A stretch of DNA of 64,000 nucleotides from the NCBI RefSeq assembly GCF_004145405.1, contig NZ_SELQ01000011.1:1-64000 (forward strand). Reading direction: 5' to 3'. The translations under genes and the position numbers were made by a program. This document shows positions 15,964-24,117 of the stretch, one piece after another. This stretch comes from Salipiger sp. IMCC34102. Its GTDB lineage: Bacteria; Pseudomonadota; Alphaproteobacteria; Rhodobacterales; Rhodobacteraceae. Numbering within the stretch: position 1 is the stretch's first letter; each line of letters opens with the position of its first letter. Under the pieces are notes generated by a model that was not told the origin of the DNA, searched no databases, and was given only the letters and a program-made list of their open reading frames with translations.

Positions 15964-18662
15964 ACGATGCGTCACGCGACACCTCGACCGACCTGCGCCC
16001 CGTGCGCCTGCGGTGCGAACATCTCGCCGCGCCGCGCGGGCTGAATACCGATCGGCCCCGGATGGGCTGGGCGCTGGACGGCGCCGGGGGACGCATGATC
16101 GCCTGGCGCATCGTGGCAGGGCGCGACCGGGCCGCGGTCCGCACCGGCAGGGGTGATCTTTGGGACAGCGGCAAATGCCCTGCCCGCGACGATCGCCTGG
16201 TGGATTGGGGCGGTGCCCCCCTCCCCTCCGACCTGCGGCTGTGGTGGAGCGTGCAGGTCTGGGACGAGGCCGGCCGCGTCTCGGACCTTGCGGAACCGGC
16301 AGAGATCTTCACCGGGCTTACCCCGGACGACTGGCGAGCCGAGTGGATCGCCCGCTACTTCGTCCTGCCCGCGGGGCGCGAGGTGCCGCAGGACAACACC
16401 TACGACAACCGGTTCCAGGCCCGTCCCGCGGATTACCTGCGGTGCGAGGCCGACCTGCCAGCGGCCCCCGTCCGCGCCACGGCCTACGTCTCGGCGCTTG
16501 GCCTTTACGAGCTTCACGTCAACGGGACCCGCATCGGCGAGGACGTTATGGCCCCAGGCTGGACGGACTACCACACCCGGGTCGAATACCAGGTCCACGA
16601 CGTGACGACAGCCCTTCACGCCGGGCCGAACTGCATCGGCGCAATCCTGGGCGAGGGCTGGTATTCGGGACGTATCGGCCACAATCAGCGCCGCGCGGGC
16701 AACCACTACGGCGGACGCCCGGCCTTCCTTTGCCAGATCCACCTGGACTTCGCCGACGGCACCACTCGGATCCTGCGCACCGATCAGACCTGGCAGACCC
16801 GCCAGGGACCGATCTGCTATTCCGACTTCCTCGTTGGAGAGCACTACGACGCACGGCTGGAACTGGGCGACTGGTCCCGCCCCGGTCACGGCACGCGCGG
16901 ATGGCAACCGGTGGAATGCATCGTTCCCGAACCGGGCCTGCCCGGACTGGACGCCGCCAGGATCCAGCCTACGCGAGAGGTCGCGCGTTTCGCCCCGAAA
17001 CGGATCACGGCGGCGCCCGACGGGACGCGGATCATCGACTTCGGTCAGAACCTGGCAGGCTACTGCGAGATGACCGTCGAGGCCCCCGCAGGCACCGTCT
17101 TCCGGCTGCGTCACGGCGAACGCCTGACCGAGGATGGGGCGCTCTACACCGAAAACCTGCGGTTCGCCGTTTCGGAGGATATCTACGTCGCGAAAGGCGG
17201 CGGACCCGAGACGTTCAAGCCGCGCTTCACTTTCCACGGGTTCCAGTACGTCAGCCTTACGGTCGAGGGCGACGCGGCCGATCCGCAGCTCACCGCCATC
17301 GCGATCCAGACGGATCTGCCCATGGCGAGCGGCCTGCAGACCGGCCACCCGATGGTGAACCAGCTTCTGAGCAATATCGAATGGGGTCAGCGCGGCAATT
17401 TCCTGGCGGTGCCGACCGATTGCCCGCAACGGGACGAACGCTACGGCTGGACCGCCGACGCCCAGGTCTTCTGGCGAACGGCGGGCTTCTTCGGCGACGT
17501 CTCGGCGATGTTGACGAAATGGATGGAAGACCTGATCGACGGTCAGTCCCCGGACGGTGCATTTCCCGATGTCGCCCCCACGAAGCCGCTAAATCCCTAC
17601 CGTCTGACACCCCAGCCCGGCGCGCCCGCCTGGGGCGATGGCCCGATCATCATGGCCTGGCACCACTGGCTGCGTTACGGGGACCGGGACCTGCTGGAGC
17701 GGTGTTGGGCCCCCTTCACCGCGTGGATGGATTACATCGCGCGTCATAACCCCGGTCGTATCCGCCGCCACGCCGTGAACAACAACTACGGCGACTGGCT
17801 CAGCGTCGGGCCCGAGACGGATCGCGCCTTGCTCGCCACCGCCTATTGGGCGAATCTCGCGGACCTCATGGCGCGGATCGCGGGGGTAACGAACAGGGAC
17901 CCTGCGCCGTGGCAGACCTTGGCGGCAGAACTACGGCAGGCATTCCGGGCCGCGTTCTGGGACAAGGGCCGCCTCGCCGGCGACACGCAGACCGCGTATC
18001 TTCTGGCGCTCGATTTCGATCTGCTGGACCCGGGCGATCGCGCGGCGGCGGCGGCCCGGCTTGTTGCGCTGATCGACGACGCGGGCGGGCATTTGCAGAC
18101 GGGCTTCATCGGCGTGCGCCATCTTTGCCCGGTGCTGGCCGACAACGGCTATCCCGAGAAGGCGGTCAGCCTTCTTCTGAAGGACAGCTACCCAAGCTGG
18201 GGCTTTTCGATCCGCCACGGTGCGACGACGATCTGGGAACGCTGGGACGGCTGGACCCCCGAGCGCGGGTTCCAATCGACGGCGATGAACTCGTTCAATC
18301 ATTACTCCTACGGTGCGGTGGGCGAATTCATCTGGTCCCGGCTCGCGGGGATCGACTGGGACCCGGACGCGCCCGGCTTTGCCCGCGTCGTCATGCGCCC
18401 GATCTTCGATCCGCGCATCGCGGAGGTCACCGCCACCCACGCCGCCCACAGCGGCGACATCTTCAGCGCGTGGAAAATCGACGGGGAGGAGGTGCGCTGG
18501 ACCGTCGCCCTGCCGCCGGGCGTGACCGCGCGGGTGACCCTGCCCACCGGGATGGCACTGAATGCGAAGGCCCCTGCCGAAACTTTCGACCTGACGCCCG
18601 GACGCCACGAGATGACGATCCGCACGGACTGCGGGATCACAGCAATCAAGGACAAGACATGA
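15960..18662 (+). CDS. Cytoplasmic alpha-L-rhamnosidase, GH78
   Basis: A 900-residue glycoside hydrolase of family GH78 with the full order: N-terminal beta domains (Bac_rhamnosid_N, about 140-330), a further beta domain, the (alpha/alpha)6 catalytic barrel (about 450-800) and a C-terminal beta domain. The catalytic acidic cluster lies in D487-CPQRDERYGWTADAQ, and the later GATTIWERWDGW and NSFNHYSYGAVGEF segments are also diagnostic. There is no signal peptide, so it acts on an imported rhamnoside inside the cell. The start is a TTG overlapping the regulator stop (TTGA). It releases L-rhamnose from rhamnosides; the true aglycone is unknown. Confidence 0.92.
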   Translation: MNDASRDTSTDLRPVRLRCEHLAAPRGLNTDRPRMGWALDGAGGRMIAWRIVAGRDRAAVRTGRGDLWDSGKCPARDDRLVDWGGAPLPSDLRLWWSVQVWDEAGRVSDLAEPAEIFTGLTPDDWRAEWIARYFVLPAGREVPQDNTYDNRFQARPADYLRCEADLPAAPVRATAYVSALGLYELHVNGTRIGEDVMAPGWTDYHTRVEYQVHDVTTALHAGPNCIGAILGEGWYSGRIGHNQRRAGNHYGGRPAFLCQIHLDFADGTTRILRTDQTWQTRQGPICYSDFLVGEHYDARLELGDWSRPGHGTRGWQPVECIVPEPGLPGLDAARIQPTREVARFAPKRITAAPDGTRIIDFGQNLAGYCEMTVEAPAGTVFRLRHGERLTEDGALYTENLRFAVSEDIYVAKGGGPETFKPRFTFHGFQYVSLTVEGDAADPQLTAIAIQTDLPMASGLQTGHPMVNQLLSNIEWGQRGNFLAVPTDCPQRDERYGWTADAQVFWRTAGFFGDVSAMLTKWMEDLIDGQSPDGAFPDVAPTKPLNPYRLTPQPGAPAWGDGPIIMAWHHWLRYGDRDLLERCWAPFTAWMDYIARHNPGRIRRHAVNNNYGDWLSVGPETDRALLATAYWANLADLMARIAGVTNRDPAPWQTLAAELRQAFRAAFWDKGRLAGDTQTAYLLALDFDLLDPGDRAAAAARLVALIDDAGGHLQTGFIGVRHLCPVLADNGYPEKAVSLLLKDSYPSWGFSIRHGATTIWERWDGWTPERGFQSTAMNSFNHYSYGAVGEFIWSRLAGIDWDPDAPGFARVVMRPIFDPRIAEVTATHAAHSGDIFSAWKIDGEEVRWTVALPPGVTARVTLPTGMALNAKAPAETFDLTPGRHEMTIRTDCGITAIKDKT

Positions 18663-20284
18663 CCTATTACCTAGGCGTCGATGTCGGCACCGGCAGCGCA
18701 CGCGCCGGAGTCTTCGACGCGACGGGACAGCTTCTGGGCACCCATGCCGAGGCCATCGCGACCTACCGGCCCGCGCCGGGCTACGCCCAGCAAGCCACCG
18801 CCGAGATCTGGGCGGCGGTCGGAACGGCCTGCCGCGCCGCCATCGCCGCGGCCGGCATCTACAAGGACGGTATTCGCGGAATCGGCTTCGACGCCACCTG
18901 CTCCCTGGTGGTCTCGGACGACGAGGGCGGACCGGTACCGGTCGGCCGCGACGGCGTACCGGACCAGGACGTGATGCTCTGGATGGATCACCGGGCCATC
19001 TCGGACGCTGAAGAGATCAACGCCATCGGCGGCGCGCCGCTGAAGTATGTCGGCGGCACGATCTCGCCAGAGATGGAACTGCCGAAACTGCGCTGGATGA
19101 AGCGGGAACTCCCCGAAGCCTGGGCACGGACCGCCCGGTTCTGGGACCTGCCCGACTGGCTGGTGCACCGTGCGACCAATGGCGAGACGCGCTCGCTTTG
19201 CTCGACGGTCTGCAAGTGGACCTACCTCGGCCACAAGGGACAGACCGGCGAAGGCTGGGACGATGAATTCCTGGCGAAGATCGGCCTTGGCGACCTTGCC
19301 ACCGCGAACCACGACGCCCTCGGGGCCGAACTGGTCGCACCGGGCACCCCCTGCGGTGGCGTGACGGAGCAGGCGGCGGCGGAACTTGGCGTCGCGCCCG
19401 GCACACCGGTCGCCGCCAGCCTGATCGACGCCTACGCGGGTGCCCTGGGAACCCTCGCGGTCGACCGGGGCGCGGACCCGCTGTCCACGCGGCTTGCCCT
19501 GATCGCGGGCACGTCCTCGTGCCATATCGCCGTGTCGCCCGATCCGGTTTTCGTGCCCGGGGTCTGGGGCCCCTACTTCGGTGTCCTGCTGCCCGACCTC
19601 TGGGCGCTGGAAGGCGGTCAATCCGCCGCCGGGGCGCTGATCGACGCGGTCATCGCCCGGCACGGTGCCTCGGCCGCGTTGATGGAACAAGCCGAGGCCG
19701 AGGACTGCCGGATCACCGACCTTCTCGACCGGACCCTCGCCGGAATGGCCGAGGAGACGGCGACGCTGAGCGCGGACCGCCACGTCCAGCCGGATTTCCA
19801 CGGCAACCGCTCTCCCCTGGCCCAGCCGTGGCGCAAGGGCGGGATCAGCGGGCTGACGTTGGACGCGGGCGTCGAGGATCTCGCGCTCGATTATCTCGCG
19901 ACGGTACAGGCGTTGGCCTACGGCACCCGCCATATCATCACTGAAATGAGCGCCGCGGGGGCGGATGTGGACACGCTTGTCGTCAGTGGCGGTCTTGCGC
20001 GCAATGCGCTCTTCCTGCGCGAGAATGCCGATGCCACCGGCTGCCGCGTCGTCGTGCCCGATCAGAAGGAACCGGTCCTTCTGGGCTGCGCCATGCTGGG
20101 TGCCGTGACCGCGGGCGATCAGCCCGACGTCGAGACGGCCATGTCCTCGATGTGCGGCACCGGCACCGTGGTGGCCCCGCGCGGCGGCGCCATCGCCGCT
20201 TATCACGACCGCAAGTACGAGGTGTTCCGCAGCATGCAGGAAGACTTCGCCAAATACACCAAGATCATGGGAATGACGAAATGA
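18659..20284 (+). CDS. FGGY-family carbohydrate kinase
   Basis: A 541-residue sugar kinase of the FGGY family, closest in pattern to the ribulokinase-like/YDR109C-FGGY branch: N-terminal phosphate loop [27 protein letters not shown], a catalytic Asp in [12 protein letters not shown], the ATP-site LIAGTSSCH and a C-terminal [10 protein letters not shown]. It is expected to phosphorylate a ketose or ketose-like product of the isomerase encoded next. The start overlaps the rhamnosidase stop as ATGA. The substrate (rhamnulose, ribulose or another ketose) cannot be settled from sequence. Confidence 0.88.
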   Translation: MTYYLGVDVGTGSARAGVFDATGQLLGTHAEAIATYRPAPGYAQQATAEIWAAVGTACRAAIAAAGIYKDGIRGIGFDATCSLVVSDDEGGPVPVGRDGVPDQDVMLWMDHRAISDAEEINAIGGAPLKYVGGTISPEMELPKLRWMKRELPEAWARTARFWDLPDWLVHRATNGETRSLCSTVCKWTYLGHKGQTGEGWDDEFLAKIGLGDLATANHDALGAELVAPGTPCGGVTEQAAAELGVAPGTPVAASLIDAYAGALGTLAVDRGADPLSTRLALIAGTSSCHIAVSPDPVFVPGVWGPYFGVLLPDLWALEGGQSAAGALIDAVIARHGASAALMEQAEAEDCRITDLLDRTLAGMAEETATLSADRHVQPDFHGNRSPLAQPWRKGGISGLTLDAGVEDLALDYLATVQALAYGTRHIITEMSAAGADVDTLVVSGGLARNALFLRENADATGCRVVVPDQKEPVLLGCAMLGAVTAGDQPDVETAMSSMCGTGTVVAPRGGAIAAYHDRKYEVFRSMQEDFAKYTKIMGMTK

Positions 20285-21873
20285 CCGACATCGTCCTCGT
20301 CGCCAGCGGCGACCTGCGCGAAAGCGCTAACGTGCAGTGCTGGCCGGCCCAGGCGGCCATGGAGGCGCGGCTGACCGACGTCCTGGCCGGTATGGGCCAT
20401 ACGCTGACACGCGCGCACCCCGTAAAAGAGGACAAGGGCCACGGTTTCATCGCCAGCCAGCGTGAAGGGATGGATATCTTCGCCGGGATCGACCGCGACG
20501 CCAAGCTGATCGTGGCCGAGGCCGTCTGGCAATATTCCCATCACGTCCTGCCCGGTCTCAGCACCCACCGCGGGCCGATCCTCACGGTCGCAAACTGGTC
20601 CGGCGAATGGCCCGGCCTCGTGGGCCTTCTGAACCTCAACGGCTCGCTCACCAAGGCGGGGATTCCCTATGCCTCTCTCTGGTCTGAAGACTTCGACGAC
20701 GATTTCTTCCGCGCGGGCCTGTCCGAGTGGCTTGAGACGGGAACGGTCACGCAGGACACCACCCACGTGCATTCCTCCGGCGGCGACGCCGGCGAGGATG
20801 CAGAGCTGGTCGCCTCGATCGCCGACGACCTGCGCCGGAGGAAGGCGATCCTCGGCGTCTTCGACGAAGGCTGCATGGGAATGTACAATGCCATCGTCCC
20901 CGACGATATGTTGATGGCACTGGGGCTCTTCAAGGAACGGCTGTCCCAGTCGGCGCTCTACCACGCGACCAACCAGGTGCCGAAAGAAGAGGCGCGCGCG
21001 GTCTACGACTGGATGGTCACGAAAGACATGACCTTCCATCTCGGCACCGACCCCGCCACCGAACTGACCGAGGATCAGGTCATCGGCCAGTGCGCCATGT
21101 ATATCGCCGCGGTCCGCATGGCCGACGACTTCGGCTGCGAGGCGATCGGCATCCAGTACCAACAGGGCCTGAAGGACCTTCTGCCCGCCTCTGACCTGGT
21201 CGAGGGCATGCTGAACAACGACGACCGCCCCGACGTGACCCGCGCCGACGGCAGCGTGATCCGGCAAGGTCAGGCGATCGTGCATTTCAACGAGGTGGAC
21301 GAATGCGCCGCCATCGACGGCGTGCTGACGAACCGCCTGCACCGTGCCTTGGGCCAACCGGTCGAGACGACGCTCCACGACCTGCGCTGGGGGGGACCGG
21401 ACGAATCCGGGACCCACGAGGGCTTCGTCTGGGTGTTCGAGATCTCGGGCGCGGCCCCGCCGGCCCATCACGCCGGCGGCTGGGCCGGGTCGGAGAGTTT
21501 TCGTCAACCGGCGATGTTCTTCCCCTCGGGCGGTGGATCCCTGAAAGGTTATGCCAAGCCCGGAGAGATTATCTGGTCGCGCATCTTCATAGAGGACGAC
21601 CGCCTGAAAATGGACATCGGGCGGGGACAATCCGTCGAACTGCCCGAAGAAGAGCAGCTTCGCCGCTCGAACGGGACGACGCCCGAGTGGCCGATCATGA
21701 ATGCCATCCTGACCGGCGTCAGCCGCGATCAGATGATGGCCCGGCACAAGGCCAACCATATCCAGGTGGCTTACGCCGACACCGCTGAAGCGGCCGACCG
21801 TGCCATGCGTGCCAAGGCCGCCCTCGCCGCCGACCTGGGAATAGAGGTCAGCTACTGCGGCGTGACCGGTTGA
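20281..21873 (+). CDS. L-fucose/L-arabinose isomerase-family protein
   Basis: A 530-residue protein of the FucI-like ketol-isomerase superfamily. Recognisable are the N-terminal Rossmann-like domain, the [16 protein letters not shown] segment that supplies a metal-binding Glu, [14 protein letters not shown], and the C-terminal [10 protein letters not shown] carrying His residues of the active site. It should interconvert an aldose and a ketose using Mn2+. Its start overlaps the kinase stop (ATGA). An isomerase plus a kinase would make a ketose phosphate, yet no class II ketose-1-phosphate aldolase is present, so the lower part of the pathway is open. Confidence 0.82.
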   Translation: MTDIVLVASGDLRESANVQCWPAQAAMEARLTDVLAGMGHTLTRAHPVKEDKGHGFIASQREGMDIFAGIDRDAKLIVAEAVWQYSHHVLPGLSTHRGPILTVANWSGEWPGLVGLLNLNGSLTKAGIPYASLWSEDFDDDFFRAGLSEWLETGTVTQDTTHVHSSGGDAGEDAELVASIADDLRRRKAILGVFDEGCMGMYNAIVPDDMLMALGLFKERLSQSALYHATNQVPKEEARAVYDWMVTKDMTFHLGTDPATELTEDQVIGQCAMYIAAVRMADDFGCEAIGIQYQQGLKDLLPASDLVEGMLNNDDRPDVTRADGSVIRQGQAIVHFNEVDECAAIDGVLTNRLHRALGQPVETTLHDLRWGGPDESGTHEGFVWVFEISGAAPPAHHAGGWAGSESFRQPAMFFPSGGGSLKGYAKPGEIIWSRIFIEDDRLKMDIGRGQSVELPEEEQLRRSNGTTPEWPIMNAILTGVSRDQMMARHKANHIQVAYADTAEAADRAMRAKAALAADLGIEVSYCGVTG

Positions 21874-21881
21874 ACGACGAC

Positions 21882-21905
21882 GGGGCGCTTCACCGGAAGC
21901 GCCCC
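21882..21905 (+). terminator. Strong hairpin after the rhamnoside operon
   Basis: Perfect 10-bp stem GGGGCGCTTC / GAAGCGCCCC with the 4-base loop ACCG, starting 9 bp after the isomerase stop. It is not followed by a T-run, so it may act as an mRNA 3' end or a factor-assisted terminator rather than a classical intrinsic terminator. Confidence 0.65.
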
Positions 21906-22027
21906 CTCCCCGACGGCATTGTCCGATTGCTCTCCGCCGCGTCCTTTCACGCCCCGATGGTAGCCCGACACTCAACCGGGCAAGGACGTGACCTGAAATC
22001 GACCGGCCGTCCGGACCGATCCAGCTT

Positions 22028-22366
22028 TCAGAACAGGATATCCCCGTGGTCCGCTTGCCCTGTCTCGGGAGCGGCCCCCGACAGGGCGTCGCGAAGACGT
22101 CGAAGCTTCAGCATCGCGATACCTGTCGTGGCATCGACACTGGTGTCCGGGACGCTTCGGGACAAAGCCTGGGTAAAACTCGCCAGGTCTCGCAGCGACT
22201 GCACCAGCAGATCGAGGTCCTGCAGGTCAGTCGGCACCGCCCGCCCACTCTGCCCGACGAGGTCGCCCACCAGCACCTCCACCCGGCCCCCGATCGCCTC
22301 GAGCGTGCCGAGTTCCGCCGAAAGGCGGCCCATGAGCCGGTCGAGCGGGATCGCCCCGCCGGTCAA
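22028..22366 (-). CDS. Small CheT/CheZ-like putative CheY-P phosphatase
   Basis: A 112-residue, mostly helical protein with no named family that I can assign with certainty. It starts at a TTG overlapping the upstream cheY stop (TTGA), so it is coupled to that gene. The central helix, LQDLDLLVQSLRDLASF, contains D52-LLV-Q56. This matches the DxxxQ motif with which CheZ, and the CheZ-like CheT of Sinorhizobium, attack phospho-CheY. CheT is likewise a small protein at the end of a che operon. Function is inferred from motif and position; the flanking helices are not similar enough for a firm call. Confidence 0.55.
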   Translation of the reverse strand: MTGGAIPLDRLMGRLSAELGTLEAIGGRVEVLVGDLVGQSGRAVPTDLQDLDLLVQSLRDLASFTQALSRSVPDTSVDATTGIAMLKLRRLRDALSGAAPETGQADHGDILF

Positions 22367-22749
22367 AACGGCCCCGTCACGGTCTGCAGGCAGGACTTCA
22401 ACTGGGCGGTGTTGAACGGCTTCGGCATGAAGTTGTTCAACTCCCACTTGCGCGCTTCCTCCAGGAGCGGCTTGGTCAATGATCCGCTGATCAGGATGAA
22501 TCCCACGCGCGAGGTCGATTTCTGCATGCGCAGCTTCTTCAGCAGGTCCAGTCCGCTCATCCCCGGCATGTTCTGGTCACACAGGATGATGTGCACCCCC
22601 TGCCGGGTCGCGATATCGAAAGCTTGTTCGCCACTGCTGCAGAAGTCGACGTTCTTGAAGCCGATTTCGTCCAGCGACATGCAGACCAGCCCACGGCTGA
22701 CACTGGTATCGTCGACGACGAGAAGTTTAAGAGAGGTCTTGATGGACAT
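22363..22749 (-). CDS. cheY: CheY-like receiver (third of the region)
   Basis: A 128-residue receiver with an intact acidic pair (D13/D14 in LLVVDDTSVSR), phospho-acceptor D58 (ILCDQNMPGMSG), Ser88 in the switch position and K110 (MPKPF). The DQNMP wording and the CVSR-like N-terminus set it apart from the two CheY proteins that precede the CheA genes. It starts inside the end of cheR (23-bp overlap) with AAGGA in front, and its stop overlaps the CheT-like gene. It probably carries the output signal, or serves as a phosphate sink, of the downstream che cassette. Confidence 0.9.
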   Translation of the reverse strand: MSIKTSLKLLVVDDTSVSRGLVCMSLDEIGFKNVDFCSSGEQAFDIATRQGVHIILCDQNMPGMSGLDLLKKLRMQKSTSRVGFILISGSLTKPLLEEARKWELNNFMPKPFNTAQLKSCLQTVTGPF

Positions 22750-23647
22750 GCTGGCATTCCTTGAAAGACGGATGGGGTGGGATGGGGCTGACCCGCGGGC
22801 GGCGGAACGAGGTGGGCGCGAAAAGCTCCAGCCGATCCGACGAGGGCGGGCCGATATGTTCGGAGTGACCGATGAAGAGCAGACCTTCCTCGTCCAGCAT
22901 GCGCGCCAGCCCGGCCCACAAGTTCTGTTGCGTCTCCGCGCCGAGGTAGATCGCGACATTGCGGCAGAAGATCACGTCGAACGGCCCCGAGATCGGCCAA
23001 TCGCCTATGAGGTTCAGATAGCGGAAGGTGACGAGGTCGCGCAAAGCGCGGCGGACGACAAGACTTCCCCCCTGCCGCGCCGGCTCGAACAGCGCGGCCC
23101 GCGCCGCGGGGGACAGATCGCGTCCGGCGTCGATGTCGTAAAGCGCCTCTTCGGCACGCGACAGCATGTGCGAATTGATGTCCGTGGCGAGGATCCGTAG
23201 GTCGTACTCCGCCGCGTCGGGAAAGGTCCCCAGAACGGTCGCCGCGATGCTGTAGGCCTCTTCACCGCTGGAACAGCCGGCCGACCAGATCCGCACACGA
23301 CCGCCCGCTTTCGCCTTGCGGGTCAACCGCGGCATGGCCTGCCGCGCAAGGCATTCGAAATGATCCGGCTCGCGGAAGAAGCGCGTGGTGTTCGTGGTCA
23401 GCGCATTGATCATCTGATCGCGCTCGGCGGCCCCCGCGGGGGTCGTGACCAATTCGAGGTAGGTGTCGAAGTCGCGATGGCCGAGGCGGCGAAGATGCCG
23501 TGCCAGGCGCGAGATCACGAGCCCCATCGACCCTTCGGCAAGAACGATGCCGGCCCGCTCTTTCAGGATCGCCGTGATCCGGGCGTACTGGGCCGCGGAC
23601 AGATCGAGATCGAGCGCGGCGGAGGATGGGTTAGGCAGATCGGTCAT
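22727..23647 (-). CDS. cheR: CheR chemoreceptor methyltransferase (cassette 2)
   Basis: A 306-residue SAM-dependent receptor-glutamate methyltransferase. The N-terminal helical domain is followed by NALTTNTTRFFREPDHFE, the SAM-binding VRIWSAGCSSGEEAYSIA (about residues 118-135), ATDINSHML and FDVIFCRNVAIYL. The length is normal. The start overlaps the cheW stop (ATGA), so it is translated with cheA-cheW. It would methylate the two MCPs of this region; one of them ends in a WxxF tether that CheR enzymes recognise. Confidence 0.95.
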   Translation of the reverse strand: MTDLPNPSSAALDLDLSAAQYARITAILKERAGIVLAEGSMGLVISRLARHLRRLGHRDFDTYLELVTTPAGAAERDQMINALTTNTTRFFREPDHFECLARQAMPRLTRKAKAGGRVRIWSAGCSSGEEAYSIAATVLGTFPDAAEYDLRILATDINSHMLSRAEEALYDIDAGRDLSPAARAALFEPARQGGSLVVRRALRDLVTFRYLNLIGDWPISGPFDVIFCRNVAIYLGAETQQNLWAGLARMLDEEGLLFIGHSEHIGPPSSDRLELFAPTSFRRPRVSPIPPHPSFKECQHVHQDLS

Positions 23648-24117
23648 GCCACCGTCGACACGGCCGTCATCGTGGCCGCCAGCGCATCGGTGCAGAGCAC
23701 GCGGAGGGTGTGGTCATTGGAGGAAATGATCCCGCCGATGAAGTCGCAGGCCTCGGCGCAACTGATCGTCGGCATCGGCTGGATGTCCTCCGGGGCGACC
23801 TCGACGATGTCGACCACGGCCGTGACCAGGAAACCGACAGCCTGTTCGGAGATCATCGCGATGATGATGACATTGCGGTCCCGTCGTTCGCAGGGTCCGA
23901 GTCCCAGCCGGGCCGACAGATCGACGATCGGCACGATGGCCCCGCGCAGATTCATCACGCCCAGCACATCGGCAGGGGCGTGGGGCAGCGTGGTCACGCT
24001 GGTCCAGCTTCGGATCTCGCGGACCAGCATGATGTCCATGCAGAATTCCTGTTCACCGACGTAGAAGGTCAGGAACTCCCCCATCCGATGCGCGGGCGCA
24101 GGAACCTCGGCCGTCAT
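23644..24117 (-). CDS. cheW: CheW coupling protein (cassette 2)
   Basis: A 157-residue CheW: two beta-barrel subdomains with FLTFYVGEQEFCMDI, the receptor-binding VREIRSW segment, NLRGAIVPIVDLSARLG and a C-terminal half ending near residue 150. It links MCP tips to the CheA encoded directly upstream. Overlaps at both ends (cheA upstream, cheR downstream) show tight coupling. Confidence 0.95.
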   Translation of the reverse strand: MTAEVPAPAHRMGEFLTFYVGEQEFCMDIMLVREIRSWTSVTTLPHAPADVLGVMNLRGAIVPIVDLSARLGLGPCERRDRNVIIIAMISEQAVGFLVTAVVDIVEVAPEDIQPMPTISCAEACDFIGGIISSNDHTLRVLCTDALAATMTAVSTVA

